From the NCBI GenBank assembly GCA_037133675.1, contig JBAXNR010000020.1, forward strand, positions 1-55,764: a stretch of DNA of 55,764 nt, in the 5' to 3' direction. Shown one piece after another: positions 1 through 8,689 of this stretch. This DNA is from UBA4132 sp037133675 (lineage in GTDB: Bacteria; Pseudomonadota; Gammaproteobacteria; Methylococcales; Methylomonadaceae). The stretch's first letter is position 1, and the number at the start of each line of letters is the position of its first letter. The notes beneath the pieces are model-generated. The model worked only from the letters and a program-made list of their open reading frames with translations. It did not search any database and was not told the DNA's origin. Position numbers and translations under genes: made by a program.

Positions 1-1
1 G

Positions 2-94
2 AAGTTGTTTGAAAGTTTTCCCGATTTGAAAAAGCGATATTGGGGACGGCACTTTGAACCTAAGGGCGATGATAATTTTAGGACGGAGACATAA
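2..94 (+). pseudogene. IS200/IS605-type TnpA transposase, C-terminal fragment
   Basis: The window opens inside a reading frame of 30 codons ending at TAA 92-94. The translated tail contains FPDLKKRYWGRHFEPKG, which resembles the C-terminal end of Y1 (HUH) transposases of the IS200/IS605 family, where a phrase like LKKxYWGxHF precedes the stop. The catalytic HUH and tyrosine motifs would lie upstream of the window, so I cannot tell whether the gene is whole. A GC-rich hairpin follows at 140-159, as expected of the right end of such elements. Confidence 0.65.
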
Positions 95-139
95 ACGGGT
101 CTTGTGACCCGTATCCCGACTTTAGTCGTTATATTTAAC

Positions 140-159
140 CCACCAGCTTTAGCTGGTGG
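140..159. repeat. Hairpin at the presumed IS200/IS605 right end
   Basis: An 8-bp perfect stem (CCACCAGC / GCTGGTGG) with a TTTA loop lies 45 bases after the TnpA-like stop. IS200/IS605 transposases recognise subterminal imperfect hairpins as single-stranded DNA, so this is a candidate transposition end. It could equally be a transcription terminator stem, although no T-run follows. Confidence 0.4.
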
Positions 160-180
160 TTGTTAAGTTGTATTTTATTC

Positions 181-209
181 ATTTGTATTTTATTCATGCA
201 CCAACGCCG
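181..209. repeat. Solo end of the 154-bp MITE found at 18773
   Basis: These 29 bases are identical to 18899-18927, the right end of the MITE described at 18773-18926, and include its 20-base terminal inverted repeat. Only one end is present here. A near-duplicate of its first half (TTGTATTTTATTCA) precedes it at 169-182. This looks like a remnant of a second copy. Confidence 0.6.
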
Positions 210-275
210 ATTGAAGAGACTAAACTGAATATTGGTAGGATAGAATAAGCCATTTAAGCACCAGCGAAAACCGCC

Positions 276-320
276 GTTTCCGACAAATCATTCTGCACAA
301 TACCACACTTTGTCAGAAAC
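276..320. repeat. Imperfect inverted repeat
   Basis: Arms 276-287 (GTTTCCGACAAA) and 309-320 (TTTGTCAGAAAC) pair over 12 bases with one mismatch around a 21-base loop. The surrounding 210-444 has no coding content that I recognise. It may be the end of a decayed mobile element. Confidence 0.4.
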
Positions 321-444
321 ACCCGCCCTACGCTACCGTCCTTCAATAAACTTCCTTCGAGGAGCTTCGGGACAGGCTAGTGTGGACTCCGCGACCCACT
401 CACGACACCACCCGATACCCTCACAGCACCTGACATTGAGCAGT

Positions 445-722
445 GATCGACGCGCCCGATGAGATAACGACTTTTGGCAAGACAAGCACGGCAAAACCCA
501 AAAATCAGGCGTGTGGTTTCGCAGTACCCGCAAAGGTGATGAACCAAAGCCGATAGCTGTGTTTATCTGCGGTGAAATACGGATTATTGCCATAGCCAGA
601 GACAAGGCAGGACGGTTTTTTGGGTAAGTATTACCGTTTAAAAACAAGCTAAGGTTCTGGATAGTTTGGTTGTGCCAGTACGCTTACTAGCAGGGCGCGG
701 TGATGAATTGCTCAAAGAATGA
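445..722 (+). pseudogene. DUF927-domain protein relic
   Basis: Two broken frames read as consecutive pieces of a DUF927 domain (found in phage and plasmid primase/helicase-like proteins). The first runs to a stop at 625-627 and contains GVWFRSTRKGDE, then FICGEIRIIAIARDKAG. The second, in another frame at about 672-722, contains VPVRLLAGRGDELLKE and ends at a TGA. DUF927 proteins typically show a phrase like ICSPLRVLAxTRD followed some 20 residues later by MPMxLLAGxGxEL, which is the same order. At least one frameshift and several stops separate the pieces, so this cannot make a functional protein. The assignment is from memory of the family pattern. Confidence 0.5.
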
Positions 723-834
723 CTGGATAGGGGCTTAGCGAGTAACAATAAATGGTAGTATTTGAGACACACACCACTAATCGCCTATTTTTACGGTTCG
801 CGTAAAACAGCTATAGCTAACAGCTAATAAAGTG

Positions 835-923
835 ATTACAAAACCGTTCGCACTGAGCTTATCGAAGTCTGAATGTGGTTCGACAAGCTCACCACGAACG
901 CTATCATTTTATTGTGCGTTAGC
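835..923 (+). repeat. Dispersed palindromic repeat, copy A
   Basis: This roughly 90-base unit (AACCGTTCGCACTGAGC ... CACCACGAACG, then TATCATTTTATTGTG) recurs in reverse orientation at 48899-49003, 48 kb away. It contains outward-facing TTCG-rich arms of the REP type (CGAACC...GGTTCG-like). The homology extends past the palindrome into about 25 flanking bases, so the mobile unit is longer than the hairpin. Confidence 0.7.
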
Positions 924-924
924 T

Positions 925-1109
925 CTACGCTAAACCTTCGATGGGTACTCCGCCACCGAGTTTCATCTTTTCAGTGAAACACGCGGTACGCTTTAACAGG
1001 ATTTGCTTCACTTTTTGGTAAGGCGTGTATCTGTTAATCTCCTTGTCATTGTCTCTAGCAAGGATATTCAGTGCCGCGTTATAGTCCGCTTGAACCACTT
1101 CCCCCGTAT
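925..1109 (-). pseudogene. TnpB (IS605-type) C-terminal fragment
   Basis: Read on the minus strand, the frame ending at TAG (complement of 925-927) begins EVVQADYNAALNILARDND and continues for about 40 further residues. ADxNAAxNI is the C-terminal signature of TnpB (OrfB), the RNA-guided nuclease of IS605 elements, and holds its third catalytic aspartate. The zinc-ribbon and the first catalytic residues are missing. The frame is cut at about 1110, exactly where the IS5-type element begins, so insertion of that element probably truncated it. The missing N-terminal part is not found on the other side of the insertion sequence. Confidence 0.7.
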
Positions 1110-1112
1110 AAC

Positions 1113-2135
1113 AGATTTGCTGCCAAATAACGCTAAAATAAGTAAAAACCTCCTACAACTACAAACTTCCCAAAAAAACGATGCTTAACTTGAATCGAAT
1201 CGACAAAAAAGAACGATTAATGAGAGCCACAATAGGTCTAACCCTGAAGCAGTTTGACGAATTACTGGGTGATTTTGATAGAGCGTATGAAAAAGCCATG
1301 GATGCGGACAGAAGCAAACGGGGTTGTGAGCGTAAAAAAGGGGCGGGGAAAAAGCCAAGGCTTGCAAGCACACGGCTCAAGTTGTTTTTTGTGCTGATTT
1401 ATCTGAAATGCTATCCAACGTATGATGTATTGGGGATATTGTTTGACCTCGACAGTGGCAACTGTTGTGATTGGATAAAACGCTTACTGCCGATTTTAGA
1501 GACGACGTTGGGCAAAAAACAAGTGTTGCCTACCCGCAAAATCCGCAGTGTTGAGGAGTTTTTACAGCTTTTTCCACACGAGAAGGATTTGTTGATTGAT
1601 GGTACCGAGCGTAGAACGCAGCGTTCAAGCCATGCAAAAACTCAGCGTAAGCATTATTCAGGCAAACAAGGCTGTCACACGCGTAAAAATCTTGCCATGG
1701 CGAACCCTGAAAAGAAGATACTGTTCCTAAGTCCTACCAAAGCGGGTCGTTATCACGATAAGAAGCTCTTTGATAAAGAAACCTCCTTTCGATTTATTCC
1801 GCCCGACCGAACTCTGTGGCTAGACAAAGGCTTTCAAGGCTTACAACATCACCATAAAAACGTGATGATGCCCAAGAAAAAGCCCAAAAATGGACAGTTG
1901 ACGACCGATGAAAAAGCAGAAAACCGTGTCATTTCAGCCCTTAGAATGCCGATTGAACACGTTTTTGCGGGCTTAAAACGGATGAATTGCTTGCGTCACG
2001 TCTACCGTAATCACAACGGTCAAGATGATCAATTCATCTTTTTGAGTGCTGGCTTATGGAATTTGAATTTAGCGTGCAGATAATTGATAAATTCATAGGA
2101 GGAGGTCTGGTTTTTATTTATTTGGCAGCATTTCT
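1113..2135 (+). mobile_element. IS5-type insertion sequence (about 1.02 kb)
   Basis: The transposase gene is flanked by imperfect terminal inverted repeats: AGATTTGCTGCCAAATAA from 1113, and the complement of TTATTTGGCAGCATTTCT ending at 2135. They differ at two positions. AGGAGG-rich subterminal sequences (complement of AACCTCCTAC on the left, AGGAGGAGGT on the right) extend the similarity inward. I could not define a clear target-site duplication. Its insertion cut a TnpB remnant on the left. Confidence 0.75.
1181..2083 (+). CDS. IS5-family DDE transposase
   Basis: This 300-residue transposase would cut and paste its own element. An N-terminal helix-turn-helix region (about residues 20-110) precedes a DDE_Tnp_4-like RNase-H fold. 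The visible catalytic phrases are LLIDGTERRTQR (first Asp), LWLDKGFQGL (second Asp) and MPIEHVFAGLKR (Glu), in the order and spacing of the ISL2-like branch of the IS5 family. The gene fills the space between the inverted repeats and has no frameshift, so the element may be active. A second in-frame ATG at 1220 would give a protein that starts MRATIGLTLKQF, which many relatives resemble. The first ATG is kept here. Confidence 0.85.
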   Translation: MLNLNRIDKKERLMRATIGLTLKQFDELLGDFDRAYEKAMDADRSKRGCERKKGAGKKPRLASTRLKLFFVLIYLKCYPTYDVLGILFDLDSGNCCDWIKRLLPILETTLGKKQVLPTRKIRSVEEFLQLFPHEKDLLIDGTERRTQRSSHAKTQRKHYSGKQGCHTRKNLAMANPEKKILFLSPTKAGRYHDKKLFDKETSFRFIPPDRTLWLDKGFQGLQHHHKNVMMPKKKPKNGQLTTDEKAENRVISALRMPIEHVFAGLKRMNCLRHVYRNHNGQDDQFIFLSAGLWNLNLACR

Positions 2136-2559
2136 AATGTTTTAATCGGATTCGGTGGCTTTTTTTTGCGTATAATTTTAACCAGATTTACAGATTTGAC
2201 CCATTACCCTAGCATCCATGCCAGAATGACGGCGTTTTTTAGCTGAATGGTGAATAATTTCACCGTCTAATCAGCAATAGCGAGGCTTGAAACACTCTAA
2301 TAGCTTAACTTTGCGACTTGTTCATACTTTTTAAAACTGCCCTGTTTACCAAATAACTCGCTTTAACCCGAAACCGATGTTTCCACCCCAACACTATATC
2401 GGTAAAAATAAGGCACTGGGTTATAATGCTAATTGTGACTGATTTTATTCGTCAGCAGAGTTTAGGATTAATCAGCTTCTTGTAATGTAAGTGGCATACT
2501 GATTGGATTATTAAACAGCCACTATTGCCTGTCTTTTCATAACGTAAAGTAAAAATATT
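2136..2559. other. Intergenic region with a fragment of a dispersed repeat
   Basis: No gene is seen in these 424 bases. Positions 2211-2234 (AGCATCCATG...GGCG) match the core of the dispersed element found whole at 18938-19087 and 55454-55624. A TATAAT-like hexamer lies at about 2432 but is 120 bases from the next gene. A T-run at 2160 follows a weak stem just after the insertion sequence. Confidence 0.4.
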
Positions 2560-2874
2560 ATGAGTAAATTAAATTTGATAACGCGGTTTTTGTTGAGTCT
2601 TATAGTTCTTATATCCGTTGCTGGTTGTGCGGGTAGCAAAGTGACTGAAAGCACGGGTGAATATTTTGATGATTCAATGGTAACGACTAAAGTTAAAGCG
2701 GCTATTTTGGGTGATTCCAGACTCAAACTGCTAGACATTAAAGTAAATACCTTTAAAGGTGCGGTACAACTCAGCGGTTTTGTTGATTCGAGTGAGGTTG
2801 CTGCAAGAGCTGTACAGGTGGTAAGAACCATTAAAGGGGTTAGAGTAGTTAATAACAGCCTAGTTATAAAATGA
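2560..2874 (+). CDS. BON-domain lipoprotein
   Basis: This is a 104-residue envelope protein. The first 22 residues are a lipoprotein signal peptide ending in the lipobox VAGC, with Cys23 as the lipid anchor. The rest is one BON domain (about 35-104), with the typical pattern of TTKVKAAIL, then VNTFKGAVQLSGFVDS, then a final VVNNSLVIK strand. BON proteins of the OsmY type bind phospholipid and help maintain the outer envelope under osmotic stress. It is followed 93 bases later by mfd on the same strand and is probably an independent gene. Confidence 0.85.
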   Translation: MSKLNLITRFLLSLIVLISVAGCAGSKVTESTGEYFDDSMVTTKVKAAILGDSRLKLLDIKVNTFKGAVQLSGFVDSSEVAARAVQVVRTIKGVRVVNNSLVIK

Positions 2875-2967
2875 TTAACAAGCTACAAATGGGCGGATTG
2901 ATTAAATCCGTCCGTGCGTACTGATAAGCGCGGTGTCACACAACAACTCAGCAGCAAAATAAAATCT

Positions 2968-5900
2968 ATGGCTAACACGCCGATTCCCCTCCTCTCTATT
3001 CCGAAAAATAAGCAACAAAGCATTCTCTGGACTGGCTTAACTGGTTGTGCTGAATCATTGGCATTAGCCAATGCCATAGACCAAGAAAAGCGTTTATTTG
3101 TCATTATCACTCCCGACAATCAGATTGCTCTACAGCTTATCCAAGAACTGGCGTTTTTTTTGCCGCAACAACATCCAATACTACATTTTCCAGACTGGGA
3201 AACCTTGCCTTACGATGTATTTTCACCGCTGCCTGAAATTATTTCCGAACGTTTAAAAACCTTGGTGTTGTTGCCCGAAGTCAAACGTGGTGCGTTGGTG
3301 GTGTCGGTCAACACGTTAATGCACAAACTCGCGCCACGCGAACACGTTTTAGCCAATAGTTTTGCGATAAAAGTCGGTGATGTATTTAATCTGGAACTTA
3401 ACCGCTTGAAGCTGGAAAGTGTTGGTTATCAATGCGTGTCTCAAGTTTACAGCCATGCTGAATTTGCGATACGCGGTGCAATTATTGATATATTTCCAAT
3501 GGGCAGTAACACGCCGTTTCGTATCGAATTATGGGATGAAGAAATCGATACCATACGGACATTTGATCCTGAAACCCAGTTATCCTTAGAAAAAATCGAC
3601 CAGATTCAATTATTTCCAGCGCACGAATTTCCGTTTACTGATGAGTCTATCAAACACTTTCGGCAATCGTTTCGCGACTATTTCCCCAATGCCAGTGCGA
3701 AAAACACCCTGTATGTTGATGTCAGCAAAGGCATAACTCCCAACGGCATTGAATATTACCTGCCGTTGTTTGTCGAACGCACTGCAACCTTATTCGATTA
3801 TTTGCCACAAACCGCTGTGTTGGTATTGCCAGAAACCTTTAATGATTATAGCCGTGCATTTTACAGCGAAGCCGAAGAGCGTTTTGAACAACGAAAATAC
3901 GATATTGAACGCCCGTTACTTAAACCAGAACACTTGTTTTTATCAGCGGCTGAAATAGCCCAAACAGTCGATAGCTTTGCGCGTATTGTATTAGCCAATC
4001 CTGTTGCCGATGACACACGCCCTGCCCTAGCCGATTTAATCATCAACGCCAAACTGCCAGACCCCGCCAGTGCCTTACAGCAATTTGTTCAAGATTTTCA
4101 GGGCAAAATCCTGTTTGTTGCTGAATCCGCAGGACGCAGAGAAGTCTTAGCTGATAAATTAAGAAGCTATAAAATCACCACCAAACAGGTCGATGACTGG
4201 CAAGGTTTTTTGAAATCCACCAGCTCACCGTGTTTGCTAGTTGCACCGATAGACCAAGGCGTAGTGCTGGACTCACCCAGCATTGCCATTATCACCGAAA
4301 ACCAACTGTCCAATGAAAAAGTTGAGCAACGCCGCAGACGACGAAAATCAGCCGCACGAGAGCTGGAAAATATTGTCAACAATCTCAATGAATTGAGCAT
4401 TGGTTCGCCAGTAGTGCATCAAGAACACGGTGTTGGGCGTTATTTAGGATTACAGACGCTAACCGTCGGCGGCATTACCAGCGAATTTTTAATGCTGGAA
4501 TATGCCAACAAAGACAAACTTTATGTTCCCGTCGCCTCCTTACACGTTATCAGTCGCTACACGGGTATGAATCCCGAAGACGCACCGTTACACAAATTAG
4601 GCGGTGATGCGTGGCAAAAACTCAAGAAAAAAGCCATCGAACGTATTCATGACGTGGCTGCTGAATTATTAGAAATTCACGCTAAACGTGCGGTTAAACA
4701 AGGTCATGCCTTTGTCATCGACAACGAAGATTACCAAGCCTTTGCCGATGCGTTCCCGTTTGAAGAAACCCCAGACCAACAATCCGCTATCGAAGCCATT
4801 TTAAAAGACATGGTCAGTCCGCAACCAATGGACAGGGTTATTTGCGGCGATGTCGGTTTTGGTAAAACCGAAGTATCGATGCGAGCCGCATTTATTGCGG
4901 TACAAAATGGTAAACAGGTAGCGGTATTAGTGCCAACCACGCTATTGGCACAACAACATTATCAAAATTTTCAAGACCGATTCGCTGATTGGGCGATAAA
5001 AGTAGAAGTGCTGTCGCGTTTTGTCAGTCCCAAACAGCAAAAACAACTTGCTGAACAACTGGCGCAAGGGCAGATTGACATCATCATCGGCACCCACACA
5101 TTATTATCCAAAGAACTCAAATACAAAGCACTAGGTTTAGTCGTTATTGATGAAGAACATCGTTTTGGTGTGCGCCAAAAAGAACATTTCAAAAAAATGC
5201 GTCATGAGCTGGATATGCTTACCCTGACTGCCACGCCGATTCCGCGTACATTGAATATGGCAATGGCGGGACTACGCGATATTTCCATTATTGCCAGTCC
5301 GCCGCCCAATCGCCACGTTATCAAAACCTTCATCAGCGAATGGGTAGACTCACAAATCAAAGAAGCCTGTTTGCGCGAAATCAAACGCGGTGGGCAAGTA
5401 TTTTTCCTGCATAACGATGTCAAAAGCATGGATAAAATGGCGCGTGAACTCGCGGCACTCATTCCAGAAGCGCGGATAGAATCGGCACATGGACAAATGC
5501 CAGAACGTGAACTGGAACGTATCATGCGGGATTTTTATCACCAGCGTTTTAACCTGCTGTTGTGTTCGACTATTATTGAAAGCGGCATTGATATACCCAG
5601 TGCCAACACCATCATCATCAACCGTGCTGATAAATTGGGTTTAGCGCAACTGCATCAACTACGCGGTCGAGTTGGACGCTCACATCATCGTGCTTACGCT
5701 TACTTTATCGTGCCGCCTAAATCGTTAATGAGCAAAGACGCGCAAAAACGCCTAGAAGCTGTCGAAGCCTCTGGAGAATTAGGCGCGGGATTTATGCTGT
5801 CCTCGCATGACATGGAAATACGCGGTGCGGGTGAATTATTGGGCGATGAACAAAGCGGGCAAATTCAAGAAATCGGTTTTACCTTGTACAGCGAATTATT

Positions 5901-6399
5901 AGAACGTGCGGTCACTGCGTTAAAATCAGGCAAACAACCCGAACTCGATACGCCAATGGACAAAGGCGCGGAAGTCGATTTACAAGCCGCCGCGTTAATT
6001 CCCGAGGATTATCTGCCCGATGTCCACCTGCGTTTAGTGCTGTACAAACGCATTTCCAACACCGAAACCGCCGCCGATTTGCGCGAGCTACAAATCGAAA
6101 TGATTGACCGTTTTGGCTTATTACCCGAACCTGTCAAAACCTTATTCAGCATCACCGAACTCAAACAACAAGCACAATCGCTAGGCATCAAAAAAATAGA
6201 AGCCAACGCCAACGGTGGACGCATTATTTTCACCACCCAACCCAACATCAACGCCGAACAACTCATTCATCTAATTCAAACCCAAGCGCAAGTTTATAAA
6301 TTTGATGGTGCGGATAAATTACGATTCATCCAAAACTTCACCAGCGTTGAACAAAAAGTAACGTTTATTACCGAGTTATTGCAAAAGCTAAGCCCATAA
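2968..6399 (+). CDS. mfd: Transcription-repair coupling factor Mfd
   Basis: Mfd releases RNA polymerase stalled at DNA lesions and recruits UvrA. An upstream GTG at 2914 is open in frame, but the ATG at 2968 gives 1143 residues and an N-terminus that lines up with E. coli Mfd (1148 residues), so I prefer it; neither has a good ribosome site. Domains, in order: UvrB-like N-terminal region (about 1-330), an RNA-polymerase-interacting CarD-like domain (VVHQEHGVGRYLGL, near 490-560), a RecG-like translocase with Walker A GDVGFGKTEV and Walker B VIDEEH, the helicase motif ATPIPRTL, and a C-terminal TRCF domain. No damage is seen. Confidence 0.97.
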   Translation: MANTPIPLLSIPKNKQQSILWTGLTGCAESLALANAIDQEKRLFVIITPDNQIALQLIQELAFFLPQQHPILHFPDWETLPYDVFSPLPEIISERLKTLVLLPEVKRGALVVSVNTLMHKLAPREHVLANSFAIKVGDVFNLELNRLKLESVGYQCVSQVYSHAEFAIRGAIIDIFPMGSNTPFRIELWDEEIDTIRTFDPETQLSLEKIDQIQLFPAHEFPFTDESIKHFRQSFRDYFPNASAKNTLYVDVSKGITPNGIEYYLPLFVERTATLFDYLPQTAVLVLPETFNDYSRAFYSEAEERFEQRKYDIERPLLKPEHLFLSAAEIAQTVDSFARIVLANPVADDTRPALADLIINAKLPDPASALQQFVQDFQGKILFVAESAGRREVLADKLRSYKITTKQVDDWQGFLKSTSSPCLLVAPIDQGVVLDSPSIAIITENQLSNEKVEQRRRRRKSAARELENIVNNLNELSIGSPVVHQEHGVGRYLGLQTLTVGGITSEFLMLEYANKDKLYVPVASLHVISRYTGMNPEDAPLHKLGGDAWQKLKKKAIERIHDVAAELLEIHAKRAVKQGHAFVIDNEDYQAFADAFPFEETPDQQSAIEAILKDMVSPQPMDRVICGDVGFGKTEVSMRAAFIAVQNGKQVAVLVPTTLLAQQHYQNFQDRFADWAIKVEVLSRFVSPKQQKQLAEQLAQGQIDIIIGTHTLLSKELKYKALGLVVIDEEHRFGVRQKEHFKKMRHELDMLTLTATPIPRTLNMAMAGLRDISIIASPPPNRHVIKTFISEWVDSQIKEACLREIKRGGQVFFLHNDVKSMDKMARELAALIPEARIESAHGQMPERELERIMRDFYHQRFNLLLCSTIIESGIDIPSANTIIINRADKLGLAQLHQLRGRVGRSHHRAYAYFIVPPKSLMSKDAQKRLEAVEASGELGAGFMLSSHDMEIRGAGELLGDEQSGQIQEIGFTLYSELLERAVTALKSGKQPELDTPMDKGAEVDLQAAALIPEDYLPDVHLRLVLYKRISNTETAADLRELQIEMIDRFGLLPEPVKTLFSITELKQQAQSLGIKKIEANANGGRIIFTTQPNINAEQLIHLIQTQAQVYKFDGADKLRFIQNFTSVEQKVTFITELLQKLSP

Positions 6400-6436
6400 T
6401 CGTAAATGAGGCAAAGCTTATCTAGTTACACGTTGC

Positions 6437-6464
6437 TTGCTTGTTGGTAAACTATCCCTATAAT
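6437..6464 (+). promoter_or_regulatory. Sigma-70-type promoter for the restriction gene
   Basis: TTGCTT at 6437-6442 and TATAAT at 6459-6464 are separated by 16 bases. They lie 39 bases upstream of the ATG at 6503, which has an AAGGGGG ribosome site 8 bases before it. This would give the endonuclease gene its own transcript. Confidence 0.5.
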
Positions 6465-6502
6465 CAAGCGTCCGTATTTAATAATATAGAAGGGGGTTAG
6501 TA

Positions 6503-7156
6503 ATGCCAAGTGATGCAGCAAAAAGAATGTATGAAGCCTTATTAGTAGAAGTTAATAATGGTCTTGTGGGGAAAATAACATTCAAAATGAATACAATAGA
6601 ATTTGAAATAAACAGCAAAGACGGTATAGGTGGACATATACAGGAATGGCTTGAAAAATGGATGGTAGAAAATGGAATTATTTATAGCTCTCCTTCCAAT
6701 TCTCAATCATTTCCAGATTTTTTTCTCCACAATCCTCATGACAATAAAATATCCTTACTAGAAATAAAATGTTTTGATATGAATGCAGGTGCTAATTTTG
6801 ATATTGCAAACTTTCAATCTTATTGTCAATCATTAGCTACTAATCCAGAGAGAATATATTCTGATTATTTAATTTTTGGTTATATTTTAAATCAAGGAAA
6901 ATTAATTATTAAAAATATTTGGTTAAAGAAAATCTGGGAGATTTGTTGTTCCAGTGAACGGTTTCCATTAAAAACACAAGTCAAGCGCGACGTTATTTAT
7001 AATATTAGACCTGCATCATGGTATGCCGCTAATCCAACTTACAAACCATTTAAAACTAAAGATGAATTTGTTAAAGCGTTATATGAGACCGAAGAAATGT
7101 ATTTAAAAAGAGTTTCTGAAAACAAAGGTGTTTATTTGGTCAATAAACTACTTTAA
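6503..7156 (+). CDS. Type II restriction endonuclease, NgoBV/NlaIV type
   Basis: This 217-residue protein looks like a PD-(D/E)XK nuclease. Pro71-Asp72, a 14-residue spacer, then Glu87-Ile88-Lys89 forms the metal-binding motif. Overall it resembles the NgoBV family of restriction enzymes, which cut GGNNCC. The neighbour on the opposite strand is a cytosine-5 methyltransferase, and the two genes converge and overlap by 9 bases, so they form a restriction-modification pair. The gene is much richer in A and T than mfd upstream, which points to transfer. The exact recognition sequence is inferred from family resemblance only; the pair of genes is certain. Confidence 0.75.
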   Translation: MPSDAAKRMYEALLVEVNNGLVGKITFKMNTIEFEINSKDGIGGHIQEWLEKWMVENGIIYSSPSNSQSFPDFFLHNPHDNKISLLEIKCFDMNAGANFDIANFQSYCQSLATNPERIYSDYLIFGYILNQGKLIIKNIWLKKIWEICCSSERFPLKTQVKRDVIYNIRPASWYAANPTYKPFKTKDEFVKALYETEEMYLKRVSENKGVYLVNKLL

Positions 7157-8434
7157 TAATCTTAGTGCTACTGATTTGACCACGGGTACAACAACTGTAT
7201 TTCCTATTAAATCATATAATTTTTTATTAGGAATATTAGATTGATAACTATCTGGAAATCCAAAAAATCGTAAGCATTCTTTATCGGATAATCTTCTTAT
7301 TCCTTCACCATCTACCACACCTATTCTATCAACCTCAGTAGCAACTAAAGTATTTGCTATGTCTTTTGGATGTAAAATCTCATTAAATTCAAAGCTTAAT
7401 TTTCCTGTTACGATATTATAACCCTTATCTTTTGTTATATCTGGATAGCGTTTACTTTTTCCATCAATAGTCATTATATCTTTTGGATGCTCTAGCTTAA
7501 CGTAACCTTTTTTCTCTAAATCAGATAATAGGTTTTTGAGTTTTTCATCTGCAATATCTGTACAAAATGAAGAAATTTCATGGTATGTAAGTGGCATTCC
7601 ATCCATCCATGCAATACCTTTTAATTTTGCCCAGTGTTTTTTTCTTCTTTCGCGTAAAAGGCGTTCTAATATTATTTTTTGATATTTATTTATTTCGCCT
7701 TTTATTCCTATATCCCAACTGTGAATATTGTCGTTACCTCCGCGTTTATCTTTAATAGCCTTTCCTTTAAGCTCATCAACATTATAATATTTTAATAATT
7801 TCTCAATAAAAACTGTTGTCATTGTTGGCAATCCCTGTTCTAAAATATCGCCAATTTTACTTTTTCTAAAATTAAAGTTTTCTAAATTTGGTTCGGTTAT
7901 TAAATGACCTATTATAAAAACTCTTTTTCTTGTTTGAGGAACTCCAAAATTTGCAGCATCTAATACTTTCCATGTAACTTTATAATTTAAATCCATTATC
8001 GTATTTAAGATAGTTCTTAATGTTCTACCTATTTCATCGGTTTTACATACTTTATCATGTGTTACAAAGCCATCGACATTTTCAAGAATAAAGCCTTTTG
8101 GTTTTTTTTCTTTTAAAATCCTAGCGACATCAAAGAATAATGTTCCTCTTATATCATCAAACCCTAGTTGTTTTCCTGCTGTACTAAATGCTTGGCATGG
8201 AAAACCTGCTAACAAATAATCAAAATCTGGAATATCACTCGCATTTATTTGTGTAATATCACCGTGAATATAATTTTCATTGAAATTATATTTATATATG
8301 TCTATAGCATGAGGTTTTATCTCGGAGGAAAAAACACATTCATGACTTAATCCAAGTTCATCACACGCTTGGCTAAATCCCAACCTAATTCCACCCATAC
8401 CTGCAAATAAATCTATATACTTAACTTTTGACAC
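7148..8434 (-). CDS. DNA (cytosine-5-)-methyltransferase of the restriction-modification pair
   Basis: This 428-residue enzyme methylates C5 of cytosine and would protect the host from the neighbouring endonuclease. Canonical motifs are all visible: I (DLFAGMGGIRLGF), IV with the catalytic Cys80 (GFPCQAFSTAGKQLGF), VI (ENVDGF), VIII (QTRKRVFIIG) and X (LIGNTVVVPVV). The target-recognition region between VIII and X is about 200 residues long. The gene is AT-rich like its partner. Its start lies in an AT-rich gap with no other gene, so it has its own promoter and is not co-transcribed with the endonuclease. Such an arrangement lets the methyltransferase be made first. Confidence 0.93.
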   Translation of the reverse strand: MSKVKYIDLFAGMGGIRLGFSQACDELGLSHECVFSSEIKPHAIDIYKYNFNENYIHGDITQINASDIPDFDYLLAGFPCQAFSTAGKQLGFDDIRGTLFFDVARILKEKKPKGFILENVDGFVTHDKVCKTDEIGRTLRTILNTIMDLNYKVTWKVLDAANFGVPQTRKRVFIIGHLITEPNLENFNFRKSKIGDILEQGLPTMTTVFIEKLLKYYNVDELKGKAIKDKRGGNDNIHSWDIGIKGEINKYQKIILERLLRERRKKHWAKLKGIAWMDGMPLTYHEISSFCTDIADEKLKNLLSDLEKKGYVKLEHPKDIMTIDGKSKRYPDITKDKGYNIVTGKLSFEFNEILHPKDIANTLVATEVDRIGVVDGEGIRRLSDKECLRFFGFPDSYQSNIPNKKLYDLIGNTVVVPVVKSVALRLLK

Positions 8435-8689
8435 GTTTCTGAATTTCTCTTTATGTACTACGAAGGATTTATTTTAACAAAATATAAGCAGAGGTTCCAG
8501 TAAATAAACACGGTAAGCGTGCGGCACAGTTTTAAAACGTGGTTACAATCGCTTAATCTGAGCGACCACTAGATGAATATGAAGAACTGCATCATTTAAG
8601 CCAACCCAGTTAAAGGCATTTTATCAGGTGGATTTAGATTAGATGTTGTAGGTGCGATTGAAATAACGCCCACATCGCGACTATTTTTC
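8435..8689. other. Gap between the methyltransferase and a speA relic
   Basis: No gene is recognised. A short open stretch reads RPLDEYEELHHLSQ at about 8550-8620 but is interrupted by stops and matches nothing I can name. This segment marks the junction between the acquired restriction locus and older chromosomal debris. Confidence 0.3.

Noticed and set aside
333..647. A 104-codon minus-strand frame over the DUF927 relic
   Set aside because: The plus strand holds recognisable domain phrases, while the minus frame has no family likeness; it is a shadow of the relic.
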